Assembly: GCF_002887735.1 (NCBI RefSeq)
Contig: NZ_PKQP01000008.1
Location: 150,354-214,353, forward strand
DNA length: 64,000 nucleotides
Reading direction: 5' to 3'
From: Stenotrophomonas bentonitica
GTDB lineage: Bacteria; Pseudomonadota; Gammaproteobacteria; Xanthomonadales; Xanthomonadaceae
Part shown: positions 1 to 8,745 of the stretch, piece after piece
How the letters are laid out: each line of letters begins with the position of its first letter
Numbering within the stretch: position 1 is the stretch's first letter
Notes under the pieces: generated by a model
Databases searched by the model: none
The model's input: only the letters and a program-made list of their open reading frames with translations
Told to the model about the DNA's origin: nothing
Position numbers and translations under genes: made by a program

Positions 1-1
1 A

Positions 2-151
2 CCGGTCGGGAGCGCACTGCGCAACAACGACCTGGCTGCGGACGTACGAACGAAGGTGCTCGAGGAGGTGCTGCATGCCTTCGAGCCGTTCGTCGACGGC
101 GATTCGGTGACGTTCACTGCCGCCTGCTGGGACGTGCGCGCCCGGGCGTGA
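2..151 (+). CDS. C-terminal fragment, possibly a SAM-dependent methyltransferase
   Basis: An open frame enters from the left edge and stops with TGA at 149-151. The visible 49 residues are acidic and end in FTAACWDVRARA. That ending resembles the last beta strand of class I methyltransferases, but the fragment is too short to prove it and contains no catalytic motif. It is convergent with the SCO gene on the other strand. The 85 bp between them (152-236) hold no gene that I can see. Confidence 0.35.
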   Translation, partial: PVGSALRNNDLAADVRTKVLEEVLHAFEPFVDGDSVTFTAACWDVRARA

Positions 152-236
152 TGACCACCGGACGGATCCATCCGCGCGGTGCGCGCCTGCACGCTTCATG
201 GCCGTGCGATGGCTCGGGGAGTGGCCTGCAACGACC

Positions 237-806
237 TCACGTGCCGGCCTCGGCCAGCCGCACGCGAAGCTTCTCCACGATAGCCTGCTCGCTCATCGCA
301 TAGCCGTACACATCCTGCAGCTGCCCGTCAGCGCCGAGCAGGAACCAGGAGGCGGTGTGCTCGAACGTGGCCGCGTCACCCTCGCCGACGCGCCGATAGC
401 TCACGCCCAGGCTCTCGGCGATGGCGCGGGTACCGGCCTCGTCGCCGGCCAGGCCGAGGAAGGTCGTATCGAAGGCCGCCAGGTACTCGCGCAGGTGCCC
501 GGGCGTATCGCGCTGCGGGTCGACGGTGATGAAGGCCACCTGCAGCTGCTCTGCCGCGGGGCCCAGCAGCCGCTTGATCTGCACCGCCTTGACCAGGCTC
601 AGCGGACATACTTCGGGGCAGTGGGTGAAACCGAAGAACAGCAGCGTCGGCGTGCCCTGCAGGTCGCGGATCGCAAGCGTTCGGCCGTCGCTGCTCTCCA
701 GCTTGACCGCGCCGAGTGCCGCCTGGCCCATTACCGGTGCCTGATCATCGGCGCAACCGCCCAGCAGCGCCACCGTCATGATGCCCGCCGCGACCCAGCG
801 CCTCAC
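237..806 (-). CDS. SCO1/SenC family copper chaperone lipoprotein
   Basis: This 189-residue protein has an N-terminal lipoprotein signal ending in LLGGC, so it is probably anchored in the periplasmic face of a membrane. It has the thioredoxin-like SCO fold with the copper-binding pair in FTHCPEVCP (near residue 67) and the conserved histidine in FEHTAS near residue 151. SCO proteins deliver copper to, or reduce, copper sites of haem-copper oxidases. The start is GTG at 806 and forms a 4-base GTGA overlap with the stop of the PCu(A)C gene, so it is the last gene of the cyo operon. The oxidase encoded here has no CuA site, the usual SCO client. Confidence 0.9.
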   Translation of the reverse strand: MRRWVAAGIMTVALLGGCADDQAPVMGQAALGAVKLESSDGRTLAIRDLQGTPTLLFFGFTHCPEVCPLSLVKAVQIKRLLGPAAEQLQVAFITVDPQRDTPGHLREYLAAFDTTFLGLAGDEAGTRAIAESLGVSYRRVGEGDAATFEHTASWFLLGADGQLQDVYGYAMSEQAIVEKLRVRLAEAGT

Positions 807-1285
807 TTCGCCGCTCCGTGCAGCACCAGGCCATCGCGCACGCTGAACTCCACCACCTGCGGTGCACTGCGGGCGAACTGCAGCCTCACCCGCACCGTCT
901 GCCCGGCCGACAACGGCCGCTTCGGCTTGAGCAGCATCAGATGGTAGCCGCCGGGCTCCAGCGCGACGGTCTGCCCCCCCGGCAAAGCCAGGCCATCGGG
1001 CAGCGCCTGCATGCGCATCACTTCACCGTCCATGCGCATGGCATGGATCTGCACCTCGGCGAACATCGAGGACGCGGCCGACAGCAGCCGGTCATCAGCG
1101 CCGCCGTTATGCAGCAGCACATAACCGGCGGCGACATTCGCCGCCGGCGGTGGCAGGCGGACCCAGGGACCGCTGACCGACACCGTTGCCGCGGTGTGGG
1201 CCTGCGGGGCCGCAGCCACCACCGGCATCACGGGAGAGGAGAGCAGCAGCCCGGCCAGCAGGGTTGCGCAGGATGAGCGGCTCAT
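803..1285 (-). CDS. PCu(A)C family periplasmic copper chaperone
   Basis: This 160-residue protein has a signal peptide (hydrophobic core at residues 7-25, cleavage probably after VAA). The mature part carries the PCu(A)C ligand pattern: VQIHAMRM near residue 80, further methionines, then the GGYHLMLL strand near residue 113. It binds Cu(I) in the periplasm and hands it to oxidase assembly, often together with SCO. The frame stays open upstream to 1558, but ATG 1285 is chosen because it makes a 4-base ATGA overlap with the cyoD stop and precedes a proper signal sequence. It lies between cyoD and the SCO gene in one transcription unit. Confidence 0.88.
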   Translation of the reverse strand: MSRSSCATLLAGLLLSSPVMPVVAAAPQAHTAATVSVSGPWVRLPPPAANVAAGYVLLHNGGADDRLLSAASSMFAEVQIHAMRMDGEVMRMQALPDGLALPGGQTVALEPGGYHLMLLKPKRPLSAGQTVRVRLQFARSAPQVVEFSVRDGLVLHGAAK

Positions 1286-1635
1286 GGCGTGCCCGACATC
1301 TGCATCGGCATCATGTTGAGGTTGGCGTTGTGCATCACCCACAGCGAACCGGCCACCACGATGGCGATCAGGAAGGCGGTGCACAGGAAGATGCCGGTGT
1401 TCTCGCGCTGGCTGCGCCCTGCCCCGATATGCAGGAACAGCACCAGCTGGGCGACCAGCTGCACCACGCACAGCACCACGATGGCGGTCAGGCGCAGCGG
1501 CTGCGGCACCAGATCGGTCATGACCACGCCGAACGAGGCACCGGTGAGCACCAGGCACAGCAGCAGGCCGAGGAGGTAGCCCGTCAGGGTGGCGTGGCCG
1601 CCACCGTGATCGGCATCAGGCGCGTTCGCGCTCAT
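1282..1635 (-). CDS. cyoD: Cytochrome bo3 ubiquinol oxidase subunit IV
   Basis: This 117-residue protein has three hydrophobic segments (about residues 18-40, 46-70 and 80-101), the topology and length of CyoD. Subunit IV is a small accessory membrane subunit needed for assembly of the haem-copper quinol oxidase. The N-terminus is short and His/Gly-rich (HGGGH). ATG 1635 overlaps the stop of cyoC by 4 bases. A longer open frame extends upstream to 1782 but runs into cyoC and is not used. Confidence 0.9.
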   Translation of the reverse strand: MSANAPDADHGGGHATLTGYLLGLLLCLVLTGASFGVVMTDLVPQPLRLTAIVVLCVVQLVAQLVLFLHIGAGRSQRENTGIFLCTAFLIAIVVAGSLWVMHNANLNMMPMQMSGTP

Positions 1636-2270
1636 ACAAACTCCCTCAGGTAGACGAAGGTGAACACACAGATCCAGATCAGATCCAGGAAGTGCCAGAA
1701 CAGGCTCAGGCAGGCCAGGCGGCGACGCACGATGCCGTCCAGGCCGAACTTCAGCACCTGGTGGATCATGATCGCCAGCCACAGCAGGCCGAAGGTGACG
1801 TGCAGGCCGTGGGTGGCCACCAACGTGAAGTACGCCGACAGATATGCACTCACGTCCGGGGTGGCGCCTTCATGGATCAGCTCGGCGAACTCATACAGCT
1901 CCATGCCGATGAAGACCGCACCGAGCACGCCGGTCACGGCCAGCCAGCCCACCACCTGGTTGCGCTTGCCGGCCTGCATGCCGAGCATCGCCAGGCCGAA
2001 GGTGAAGCTGCTGAGCAGCAGCACCACCGTTTCGGAGAGCACGAAGCCCAACTTGAACAGTTCCTTGCCACTGGGGCCATCGGCCGTCCCGTTGAGCAGC
2101 ACGCCAAAGGTGGCGAACAGCACCGCGAAGATCAGGCAGTCGCCCATCAGGTACATCCAGAACCCGACGACGGTCTTGTTGCCGTCGTCGTGGTGCTCAT
2201 GGGCGTGGTCGTGGTGACCGGCCGCGAGCTGCCCGTGCTGCGTGGCAGCGGTCAGGGTATCCCCGCTCAT
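1632..2270 (-). CDS. cyoC: Cytochrome bo3 ubiquinol oxidase subunit III
   Basis: This 212-residue protein has five predicted transmembrane helices and the COX3-type residues [10 protein letters not shown] and HFLDLIWI. It begins with a histidine-rich cytoplasmic tail ([13 protein letters not shown], residues about 19-31) that is longer than in E. coli CyoC and could weakly bind metal. Subunit III stabilises the oxidase and contains no redox centre. The start at 2270 overlaps the cyoB stop by 4 bases, so translation is probably coupled. Confidence 0.93.
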   Translation of the reverse strand: MSGDTLTAATQHGQLAAGHHDHAHEHHDDGNKTVVGFWMYLMGDCLIFAVLFATFGVLLNGTADGPSGKELFKLGFVLSETVVLLLSSFTFGLAMLGMQAGKRNQVVGWLAVTGVLGAVFIGMELYEFAELIHEGATPDVSAYLSAYFTLVATHGLHVTFGLLWLAIMIHQVLKFGLDGIVRRRLACLSLFWHFLDLIWICVFTFVYLREFV

Positions 2271-4246
2271 GCCTTGGCTCCTTCCATCTGCGCGAAGTGC
2301 GCGTCTTCGATGCGCTTCACCTCGGCGGCGGGCACGTAGTAATCCACGTCACGGTCATACGAACGCAGCACGAAAGTCGCGATCACCCCGATCAGGCCGA
2401 TGCCGGCCAGCACCCACATGTGCCAGACCAGGGCGAAGCACAACACCAGGCTGAACACCGAGATCACCACACCCGACGCGGTATTGCGCGGCATGTGAAT
2501 GTCCTCGTAGGTGTCCTGGCGCTGCCAGGCACGGCCGTGCTGCTTGTCGTCCCAATGCTGCTCCAGCGAGGTGATCGCGGGGAGCTTGGCGAAGTTGTAG
2601 AACGGCGGTGGCGAAGACGTCGCCCACTCCAGGCTGCGCGCATTCCACGGGTCGCCGGTGAGGTCCATGTTGGCCTTGCGGTCACGCACGCTGACATAGA
2701 ACTGGATGAACATCGCGGCGATACCGGCGGCGATCACCAGCGCACCGATGGCGGCCACGATCAGCCACGGCTGGTAGCCCTCCACGCCATAGTGGTTCAT
2801 GCGGCGGGTCATGCCCTTGAAGCCCAGCACGTACAGCGGCATGAAGGCCAGGTAGAAGCCGACCAGCCAGCACCAGAACGAAATCTTGCCCCAGCGCTCG
2901 TTGAGGGTGAAGCCAAAGGCCTTGGGGAACCAGAAACTGATGCCGGCCAGGCAGCCGAACACCACGCCACCGATGATCACGTTATGGAAGTGCGCGATCA
3001 GGAACAGGCTGTTGTGCAGCACGAAGTCCGCGCCCGGGATCGCCAGCATCACGCCGGTCATGCCGCCCAGGGCGAAGGTGACCATGAAGCCGATCGTCCA
3101 CAACGTCGAGGAGTGGTAGCGGATCCGCCCGCGGTACATGGTGAACAGCCAGTTGAACAGCTTCACCCCGGTGGGGATCGAGATGATGGAGGTCATGATG
3201 CCGAAGAAGGCATTCACGTTGGCGCCCGAGCCCATGGTGAAGAAGTGGTGCAGCCACACGAAGAACGACAGGATGCCGATCGACGAGGTGGCGTAGACCA
3301 TCGAGCGGTAGCCGAACAGCGGCTTGCCCGAAAACGTGGCGATGATCTCCGAGAACGCGCCGAAGCACGGCAGGATCAGCACGTAGACTTCCGGGTGGCC
3401 CCAGATCCAGATCAGGTTGACGTACATCATGGCGTTGCCGCCGGCGTCATTGGTGAAGAAATGCATCCCGAAATAGCGATCCATGGTCAGCAGCGCCAGG
3501 GTCGCGGTCAGCACCGGGAAGATCGCCACGATCAGGATGTTGGTGATCAACGCGGTCCAGGTGAACACCGGCATCTTCATCAGGTCCATGCCCGGCGCAC
3601 GCATCTTGAGGATGGTGACGATGAAGTTCAGGCCGGTCAGCGTGGTGCCGATGCCCGAGACCTGCAATGACCAGATGTAGTAGTCAACGCCCACCGTGGG
3701 GCTGTACTCGATGCCGGACAGCGGCGGATACGCCACCCAGCCGGTCGCGGCGAAATCGCCGACGAACATCGACAGCATCACCAGCACCGCACCCACGGCC
3801 GACAGCCAGAAGCTGAGCGAGTTGACGAACGGGAAGGCCACGTCGCGCGCGCCGATCTGCAGCGGCACCACGATGTTCATCAGACCCACGATCAGCGGGG
3901 TGGCCACGAAGAAGATCATGATCACGCCATGCGCGGTGAAGATCTGGTCGTAGTGCTCCGGCGGCAGGTAGCCGGCACTGTCATTGGCGGCGATGGCCTG
4001 CTGGGCACGCATCATCAGCGCATCGGCGAAGCCGCGCACCAGCATGACCAGGGCCAGGATGATGTACATCACGCCAATCTTCTTGTGGTCCACCGAGGTG
4101 ATCCACTCGGTCCAGATATAGCCCCACTTTTTGTAATACGTGATGGCCGCGACGATCGCCACGCCCAGCAGCAGCGAGCCCACCAGCGCCGACATGATGA
4201 TCGGGTCGTGGTAGGGAATCGCTTCGAGGTTCAGCTTTCCAAGCAC
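2267..4246 (-). CDS. cyoB: Cytochrome bo3 ubiquinol oxidase subunit I
   Basis: This 659-residue protein is the catalytic subunit, which oxidises ubiquinol and reduces O2 to water while pumping protons. The low-spin haem histidine lies in FTAHGVIM, the CuB ligands and His-Tyr cross-link in [11 protein letters not shown] and WLHHFF, and the high-spin and low-spin haem ligands in LIAHFHNV. The length matches CyoB (663 in E. coli), including the extra terminal helices absent from cytochrome c oxidase subunit I. Only 2 bases separate it from the cyoA stop. No haem O synthase gene (cyoE) follows, so haem O must be supplied from elsewhere. Confidence 0.96.
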   Translation of the reverse strand: MLGKLNLEAIPYHDPIIMSALVGSLLLGVAIVAAITYYKKWGYIWTEWITSVDHKKIGVMYIILALVMLVRGFADALMMRAQQAIAANDSAGYLPPEHYDQIFTAHGVIMIFFVATPLIVGLMNIVVPLQIGARDVAFPFVNSLSFWLSAVGAVLVMLSMFVGDFAATGWVAYPPLSGIEYSPTVGVDYYIWSLQVSGIGTTLTGLNFIVTILKMRAPGMDLMKMPVFTWTALITNILIVAIFPVLTATLALLTMDRYFGMHFFTNDAGGNAMMYVNLIWIWGHPEVYVLILPCFGAFSEIIATFSGKPLFGYRSMVYATSSIGILSFFVWLHHFFTMGSGANVNAFFGIMTSIISIPTGVKLFNWLFTMYRGRIRYHSSTLWTIGFMVTFALGGMTGVMLAIPGADFVLHNSLFLIAHFHNVIIGGVVFGCLAGISFWFPKAFGFTLNERWGKISFWCWLVGFYLAFMPLYVLGFKGMTRRMNHYGVEGYQPWLIVAAIGALVIAAGIAAMFIQFYVSVRDRKANMDLTGDPWNARSLEWATSSPPPFYNFAKLPAITSLEQHWDDKQHGRAWQRQDTYEDIHMPRNTASGVVISVFSLVLCFALVWHMWVLAGIGLIGVIATFVLRSYDRDVDYYVPAAEVKRIEDAHFAQMEGAKA

Positions 4247-4248
4247 AA

Positions 4249-5223
4249 TCAGTTCTCCGCGGTACGGCTGGCAGACGCGGCCAGGCTTACGAGTTGGGAT
4301 TTCGCGCCGGGTTCTTCGCCGGGCAGGCAGATCTCGTCATCGGGCATGCCGCCGTAACGGCGCAGGATGCTGTCGAACAGTCCGGTATCCACGCTGGCGA
4401 AGCGCTGCATCGGCGCACCGTGGGTCGGCTTCTCCAGTTCGGCCAGGCGGGCCTGGTCCAGGTGCTGGGCGGTGCCACGCGACTGCGCCAGCCACTGGTC
4501 GAAGTCCGCTTCGGTCATCACCCGCGCATCGAACGTCATGTCCGAGAAGCCCGAGCCGCTGTAGGCCGATGACATCCCGGCATAGGTGCCCGGCGTGTGC
4601 CCGATCAGGTGCAGGCGGGTCTGCATCGCGGGCATGGTGTAGACCATGCTGCCCAGTTGCGGCACGAAGAAGGCATTCATCATCGACTCGGAGGTCAGCT
4701 TGAAGGCGACCGGCGTATCGACCGGCATCACCAGTTCATTGACCGTGGCCACGTTGTGGTCCGGATAGATGAACAACCACTTCCAATTGAGCGAGACCAC
4801 TTCCACGCGCAGTGCGGGCGTGTCCGACGCGATCGGGCGGTAGGGATCCAGCGCGTGGGTGCTCTTCCAGATCAACACGCCGAGCACCACCACGATCAGG
4901 CACGGAATCGTCCACACCACCACTTCGATCGCGGTGGAGTGGGACCACGTGGGGGCGTAGGTCGCCTTCTTGTTCGACTCGCGGTAGTGCCAGGCGAAGT
5001 ACAGCGTCAGAATGATCACCGGGATCACCACCAGCAGCATCAGGCCGGTGCAGACCAGGATCAGCTGCATTTCCTGCTCGGCGATGCTGCCCATGGGATT
5101 GAACAGCTCCAGGTTCTTGCAGCCTGTGAGCAGCGGCAGCAGCGCTGCCAGGCCGAACCAGCGTCCGGCGCGGGCTCGACCGGCCAGCGTGGCGCGGCGA
5201 GCGGAGTGTGTAGCGGGGTTCAT
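4249..5223 (-). CDS. cyoA: Cytochrome bo3 ubiquinol oxidase subunit II
   Basis: This 324-residue lipoprotein (LLTGC lipobox near residue 32) has two transmembrane helices and a periplasmic cupredoxin domain. The position where cytochrome c oxidases carry the CuA ligands reads [13 protein letters not shown], with no cysteines, which marks it as a quinol oxidase subunit. ATG 5223 is chosen because GGAAGGG lies about 9 bases upstream and the signal sequence then has normal length. An in-frame extension to 5310 adds only non-conserved residues. It is the first gene of the cyoABCD-PCu(A)C-SCO operon. Confidence 0.93.
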   Translation of the reverse strand: MNPATHSARRATLAGRARAGRWFGLAALLPLLTGCKNLELFNPMGSIAEQEMQLILVCTGLMLLVVIPVIILTLYFAWHYRESNKKATYAPTWSHSTAIEVVVWTIPCLIVVVLGVLIWKSTHALDPYRPIASDTPALRVEVVSLNWKWLFIYPDHNVATVNELVMPVDTPVAFKLTSESMMNAFFVPQLGSMVYTMPAMQTRLHLIGHTPGTYAGMSSAYSGSGFSDMTFDARVMTEADFDQWLAQSRGTAQHLDQARLAELEKPTHGAPMQRFASVDTGLFDSILRRYGGMPDDEICLPGEEPGAKSQLVSLAASASRTAEN

Positions 5224-5284
5224 GCGTGACGGCCCTTCCAACGCAGTGCCGGGCCGGGCGGCCCGGATCATGAAAAGTGGCGAA

Positions 5285-5318
5285 CACCCCCCTGCATGAC
5301 CGATATGCATGGGGGGTG
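5285..5318. promoter_or_regulatory. Inverted repeat in the cyoA leader and MocR intergenic region
   Basis: CACCCCCCTGCAT faces ATGCATGGGGGGTG across a 7-base gap, giving arms of about 13 bases with one offset. It lies 62-95 bases upstream of the cyoA start. In RNA it would form a strong hairpin, so it could be a leader attenuator, an operator or a promoter-proximal structure. The other side of the same gap (5342-5366) has two direct ATGAT units 11 bases apart just before the divergent MocR gene; MocR regulators commonly bind direct repeats. Confidence 0.45.
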
Positions 5319-5413
5319 CCCGCCGCAGCCGCGTACGTTAGGCAACGACATGATCCATACATGATGCGACACACTGTCGCAGCCGCACTCCCGGCCGCGC
5401 GTACCATGCGCGC

Positions 5414-6781
5414 ATGGAATGGAGCCCCCTCATCGCCGATGGCCACGGGCCGGTGTACCTGCGCATCGTGCAGGCCCTGGAACGTGCGGTGTGGTCCGGT
5501 GCGTTACGTCCCGGCCAGCGCCTGCCCGCGCAGCGCGCGCTGGCCACCGAGCTGAAGGTGGACCTCACCACCATCACCCGTGCCTTCACCGAGGCACGCA
5601 AGCGCGGGTTGATCGATGCCCGTGGCCCGCTGGGGTCGTTCGTCGCGCCGCCGCAGGTGGAACTCACCCAGCTGGTGGACCTGAGCATGAACCTGCCGCC
5701 CAGCCCCGGCGGCGGCCAGGTCGCCGACGTGTTGCGGCGTGGCCTGTCGTCCGTGCTCACCCGCAGTGATGCGGACAATCTGATGACGTATCACGTGGGC
5801 GGTGGCAGCCGCGCCGATCACCGGGCGGCCCAGCACTGGCTCAAACCGATCCTCGGCAAGGTCGATGCCGATACGCTGGTCGTCACGGAAGGCGCGCAGG
5901 CGGCGCTGTCTGCCCTGCTGCTGGCGTTGACCGACGCCGGCGACACGATCCTGTGCGAGCCCCTGGTCTACCCGGGACTGCTGCACGCCGCGCGGGTGCT
6001 GGAGCGGCGGCTGCACGTGGTCGAGTGCGACGCGCACGGCATGCGTCCAGACGCGCTGGCCCGTATCGCGAAAGAACGCGACGCGCGCGTGGTCTATCTC
6101 AACCCGACCGCACAGAACCCCACCGCCCACACGATGCCGCAGGCACGCCGCGAGGCACTGGCCGAGGTGATCCGCGCCCAGCACCTGCTGCTGATCGAAG
6201 ACGACCCCTACTGGCTGCTGCTGGAGGACGCCCCTGCCCCGCTCGCGCTGCTGGCACCGCAGCAGGCCTGCTACATCTCCACGCTCTCCAAGTGCCTCAG
6301 TCCGGGATTGCACACCGGTTTCGTGCGCCTGCCCGACGGCATGGACCGGCAACCGGTGCTCGACGCCCTGCGCGCGGTCAACCTGATGGCGCCACCGCTG
6401 ATGAACGCCCTGGTGACGCAGCTGATCCTGGATGGCTCCGCGCAGGCCATGCTGAAACTGGTGCAGGACGAAGCGGCCGAACGACGCTATCTGGCGCGGT
6501 CGGCGTTGTCGCCGCGGTTCCTGCAGCATTGCGCGGGCGTGCACGCCTGGTGCCGTCTTCCCGCGCACTGGACCGATGCCAGCCTCACCCACGCCGCGCG
6601 CCTGCAGGGGCTGGGCATCGCACCGTCATCGGCGTTCACGCCCGACGGGGTGGCGATCAACGATGCGGTGCGGATTTCATTGGGCGCGGCCGCCAACCGG
6701 CAGGAACTGCACCGGGCGCTGCGCCAGCTGGATCAGCTGATGCATGTGGCGGCGGCGGAAAGCCCCGGCTGGACGGTGTGA
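5414..6781 (+). CDS. MocR-type transcriptional regulator (GntR winged helix fused to aminotransferase fold)
   Basis: This 455-residue protein has an N-terminal GntR-like winged helix (residues about 8-75: PVYLRIVQAL, GQRLPAQRALA, LTTITRAF) joined to a fold-type I PLP-dependent aminotransferase domain. PLP motifs are visible: NPTAQNPTAHTM near residue 233, EDDPYW near 262 and the Schiff-base lysine in STLSKCLSPG near residue 297. Such proteins are PLP-sensing regulators, and many act on the divergent neighbour. Here the divergent neighbour is cyoA, which is unusual for the family, so control of cyo is only a hypothesis. No clear ribosome binding site precedes the ATG. Confidence 0.88.
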   Translation: MEWSPLIADGHGPVYLRIVQALERAVWSGALRPGQRLPAQRALATELKVDLTTITRAFTEARKRGLIDARGPLGSFVAPPQVELTQLVDLSMNLPPSPGGGQVADVLRRGLSSVLTRSDADNLMTYHVGGGSRADHRAAQHWLKPILGKVDADTLVVTEGAQAALSALLLALTDAGDTILCEPLVYPGLLHAARVLERRLHVVECDAHGMRPDALARIAKERDARVVYLNPTAQNPTAHTMPQARREALAEVIRAQHLLLIEDDPYWLLLEDAPAPLALLAPQQACYISTLSKCLSPGLHTGFVRLPDGMDRQPVLDALRAVNLMAPPLMNALVTQLILDGSAQAMLKLVQDEAAERRYLARSALSPRFLQHCAGVHAWCRLPAHWTDASLTHAARLQGLGIAPSSAFTPDGVAINDAVRISLGAAANRQELHRALRQLDQLMHVAAAESPGWTV

Positions 6782-6800
6782 CGCCCGCCTTTCGGCACGC

Positions 6801-7070
6801 TCAGCCGGAAACGGCTTTGGCCTGCTTCCAGACGGCTTCAAACTGACTGGCGGTGATGGCGTCATCCGAATCCAGATCCAGCCAGGACAGCGGCTGATCG
6901 GACAGCGGGAAGCGCTCATCGGCCTGCCCGGATTTGTCCGCCCAGACCAGCACGCTGCGGTAGCTTTCCACCTGCCGCACGATCACATCGCCCTGCGCCT
7001 CGAGGTAGATCGTGCCGTTGCCGATCTCGGATTCTGCGGGGTGTTTGTAGTGCTTGCGGGGCGTGCTCAT
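6801..7070 (-). CDS. Small conserved-looking hypothetical protein
   Basis: This 89-residue protein is soluble, acidic and has no signal peptide. It starts MSTPRKHYKHP and has an alternating strand pattern (GTIYLEAQGDVIVRQVES) followed by an acidic tail with DLDSDDAI. I do not recognise a named domain. ATG 7070 is chosen over upstream in-frame codons (open to 7199) because the upstream part is proline/arginine-rich and reads through a REP-like element. It converges on the MocR gene with a 19-base gap. Confidence 0.6.
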   Translation of the reverse strand: MSTPRKHYKHPAESEIGNGTIYLEAQGDVIVRQVESYRSVLVWADKSGQADERFPLSDQPLSWLDLDSDDAITASQFEAVWKQAKAVSG

Positions 7071-7159
7071 GGCGGGGCGATATCTGGCAATGGAAATGGG
7101 GCCGGGGAATATACCTTGATCCGCCCCCTTCCCGTCGGCAAGCGCCGCCCGGGGACCGG

Positions 7160-7182
7160 GTAGTGCCGGCCGCTGACCGGCT
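7160..7182 (+). repeat. REP-like element with GTAG head (SMAG type)
   Basis: GTAG is followed by TGCCGGCCGCTGACCGGC, an imperfect hairpin (TGCCGGCC/GACCGGCT with one mismatch). This matches the architecture of the GTAG-headed palindromic repeats of Stenotrophomonas. It lies in the 5' flank between the small hypothetical gene and the TetR operator. More copies occur at 28797-28823 and 31994-32062. Confidence 0.7.
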
Positions 7183-7206
7183 TCCCGCGGACCACGCAAG
7201 CAGGAA

Positions 7207-7226
7207 CTAGACGACCGGTCTAATCA
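7207..7226. promoter_or_regulatory. TetR operator, site 1 (upstream of tetR)
   Basis: CTAGACGACCGGTCTAATCA contains the inverted repeat TAGAC-N5-GTCTA. It differs by one base from a site at 7897-7916 in front of the amidotransferase-like gene. Its position 18 bases before the likely tetR start fits autoregulation by the adjacent TetR protein. Confidence 0.8.
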
Positions 7227-7243
7227 GGCGTACAGTGGCGTCC

Positions 7244-7843
7244 ATGAACTCGCCCACCACCCCCTCCACCGTCCGCGACACGATCCTTGCCAGCGGCCAG
7301 CGGATCATGGGCGCCAAGGGCTTCTCCGCCGTCGGCCTCAATGAAGTGCTCGCGGCGGCGGGAGTCCCCAAAGGCTCGTTCTACCACTACTTCGCCTCGA
7401 AGGAAGCCTTCGGCGAGGCATTGCTGGAGGACTACTTCAGCGCCTATCTCGCCGATATGGACCGCATCTTCCGCCAGCCGGGCCAGACCAAGGCCGAGCA
7501 ACTGGCCGCGTACTTCCGCGCCTGGCAGGACAGCCAGTCCTTCGAGGACTGCCAGGGCAAGTGCCTGGCCGTAAAGCTTGGTGCCGAAGTGGCGGACCTT
7601 TCCGAACCCATGCGGGCCGCACTCCAGCGTGGCACCACGGGGATCACCGATCGGCTGGCGCGTGCCATTGCGGCGGGCCTGGCCGACGGATCGGTGGCGA
7701 CCCGGGAGCCACCCGAGGCGGTCGCCCGAAGCGTGTATCAGCTGTGGCTGGGGACCAGCATCATGGTCAAGATCGGCCGCACCACCGGGCCGTTCGACGA
7801 CGCCGTGGCGTTGACCGCCCGCCTTCTGCATACCGCCCCCTGA
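7244..7843 (+). CDS. TetR/AcrR family transcriptional regulator
   Basis: This 199-residue regulator has a typical N-terminal helix-turn-helix (residues about 9-55; GFSAVGLNEVLAAAGVPKGSFYHYF) and a ligand domain with DCQGKCLAVKLGAE near residue 100, including a CxxxC-like pair that could sense oxidants or electrophiles as in NemR-type regulators. GTG 7235 is an alternative start 9 bases upstream. Its probable operator is present both in front of itself and in front of the next gene, so it likely represses both. Confidence 0.88.
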   Translation: MNSPTTPSTVRDTILASGQRIMGAKGFSAVGLNEVLAAAGVPKGSFYHYFASKEAFGEALLEDYFSAYLADMDRIFRQPGQTKAEQLAAYFRAWQDSQSFEDCQGKCLAVKLGAEVADLSEPMRAALQRGTTGITDRLARAIAAGLADGSVATREPPEAVARSVYQLWLGTSIMVKIGRTTGPFDDAVALTARLLHTAP

Positions 7844-7896
7844 CAAAAGCGTGTCTCACGCACGCCGGCATCGGCGTGTTTTTCTCGGCCCCATCA

Positions 7897-7916
7897 CTAG
7901 ACGACCAGTCTAATCA
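7897..7916. promoter_or_regulatory. TetR operator, site 2 (upstream of amidotransferase-like gene)
   Basis: CTAGACGACCAGTCTAATCA is identical to site 1 except at one central base. It lies 22 bases before the ATG at 7939, in a position to block transcription initiation. Two copies in one 700-bp stretch, each before a gene of the pair, make a regulon assignment to the neighbouring TetR protein likely. Confidence 0.8.
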
Positions 7917-7938
7917 AGCACCCACAGGAGCATCATCC

Positions 7939-8631
7939 ATGAAAGTCCTCATCGTTCTGACCTCGCACGACGAACTCGGCACCACCGGCAAGAAGACCGG
8001 CTTCTGGCTGGAAGAGCTGGCTGCGCCCTACTACACCTTCAAGGATGCGGGCGCCGAGATCGTGCTGGCCTCGCCCAAAGGTGGGCGGCCGCCGCTGGAT
8101 CCCAAAAGCAACGAGCCGGACTTCAAGACCGACGCCACCCGCCGCTTCGAGGCAGACGTGGATGCCAACGCGCAGCTGGCCAACACCGTGCGCCTGGACA
8201 GCATTTCGCAGGACGCGTTCGATACCGTGTTCTATCCCGGCGGCCACGGCCCACTGTGGGACCTCGCCGAAGACACCCACTCCATCGCGCTGATCGAAGC
8301 CTTCATCGCCGCCGGCAAGCCGGTCGCGCTGGTCTGCCATGCGCCGGGCGTGCTGCGTCACGTCAAGACGGCCGAGGGCGCCCCACTGGTGCAGGGCAAG
8401 AAGGTCACAGGCTTCACCAACACCGAAGAAGAGGGCGTCGGCCTGACCGAGGTGGTGCCCTTCCTGGTCGAGGACATGCTCAAGGCCGCGGGCGGTTCCT
8501 ACTCCAAGGGGCCGGACTGGGGCTCGTATGTCGTCAGCGATGGCTTGCTGATCACCGGCCAGAATCCGGCCTCGTCGGCCGAAGCGGCTGAGGTGCTGGT
8601 GGAGCGACTCGCGTCCGCCACCAAGGCCTGA
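7939..8631 (+). CDS. Type 1 glutamine amidotransferase-like (DJ-1/PfpI, Hsp31-like) protein
   Basis: This 230-residue protein of the DJ-1/PfpI superfamily has the nucleophile elbow VALVCHAPGVL near residue 135 and an upstream acidic residue in FYPGGHGPLWDL. It has the Hsp31-like insertion (DPKSNEPDF) near residue 58. Family members act as glyoxalase III/deglycase-type enzymes or stress chaperones, so a role in detoxifying reactive carbonyls is likely but unproven. ATG 7939 follows a good AGGAG site at 7926-7930. An upstream in-frame extension through tetR is ignored. It is paired with the TetR regulator through a shared operator. Confidence 0.88.
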   Translation: MKVLIVLTSHDELGTTGKKTGFWLEELAAPYYTFKDAGAEIVLASPKGGRPPLDPKSNEPDFKTDATRRFEADVDANAQLANTVRLDSISQDAFDTVFYPGGHGPLWDLAEDTHSIALIEAFIAAGKPVALVCHAPGVLRHVKTAEGAPLVQGKKVTGFTNTEEEGVGLTEVVPFLVEDMLKAAGGSYSKGPDWGSYVVSDGLLITGQNPASSAEAAEVLVERLASATKA

Positions 8632-8711
8632 GCCACCGCGACGGCATCGGATGTCACGGTGCCCCACGCCGCCAGGGACGGCAGCAGCGGCAGAAGATGT
8701 TTCATGCACAT
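8499..8711 (-). pseudogene. Possible truncated signal-peptide gene, antisense to the amidotransferase 3' end
   Basis: A minus-strand frame starts ATG 8711 with a well placed GGAGG (8719-8723) and reads MCMKHLLPLLPSLAAWG, a plausible signal peptide. After about 26 codons it runs into sequence that is the antisense of the amidotransferase gene and becomes Ser/Ala-rich nonsense. It sits 35 bases after the metallochaperone gene in the same direction. I infer the 5' remnant of an exported-protein gene cut by arrival of the tetR pair; it could also be an accidental frame. Confidence 0.3.
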
Positions 8712-8745
8712 GCGTTGTCCTCCGGGATGGCGTGGGACCGCCCGC

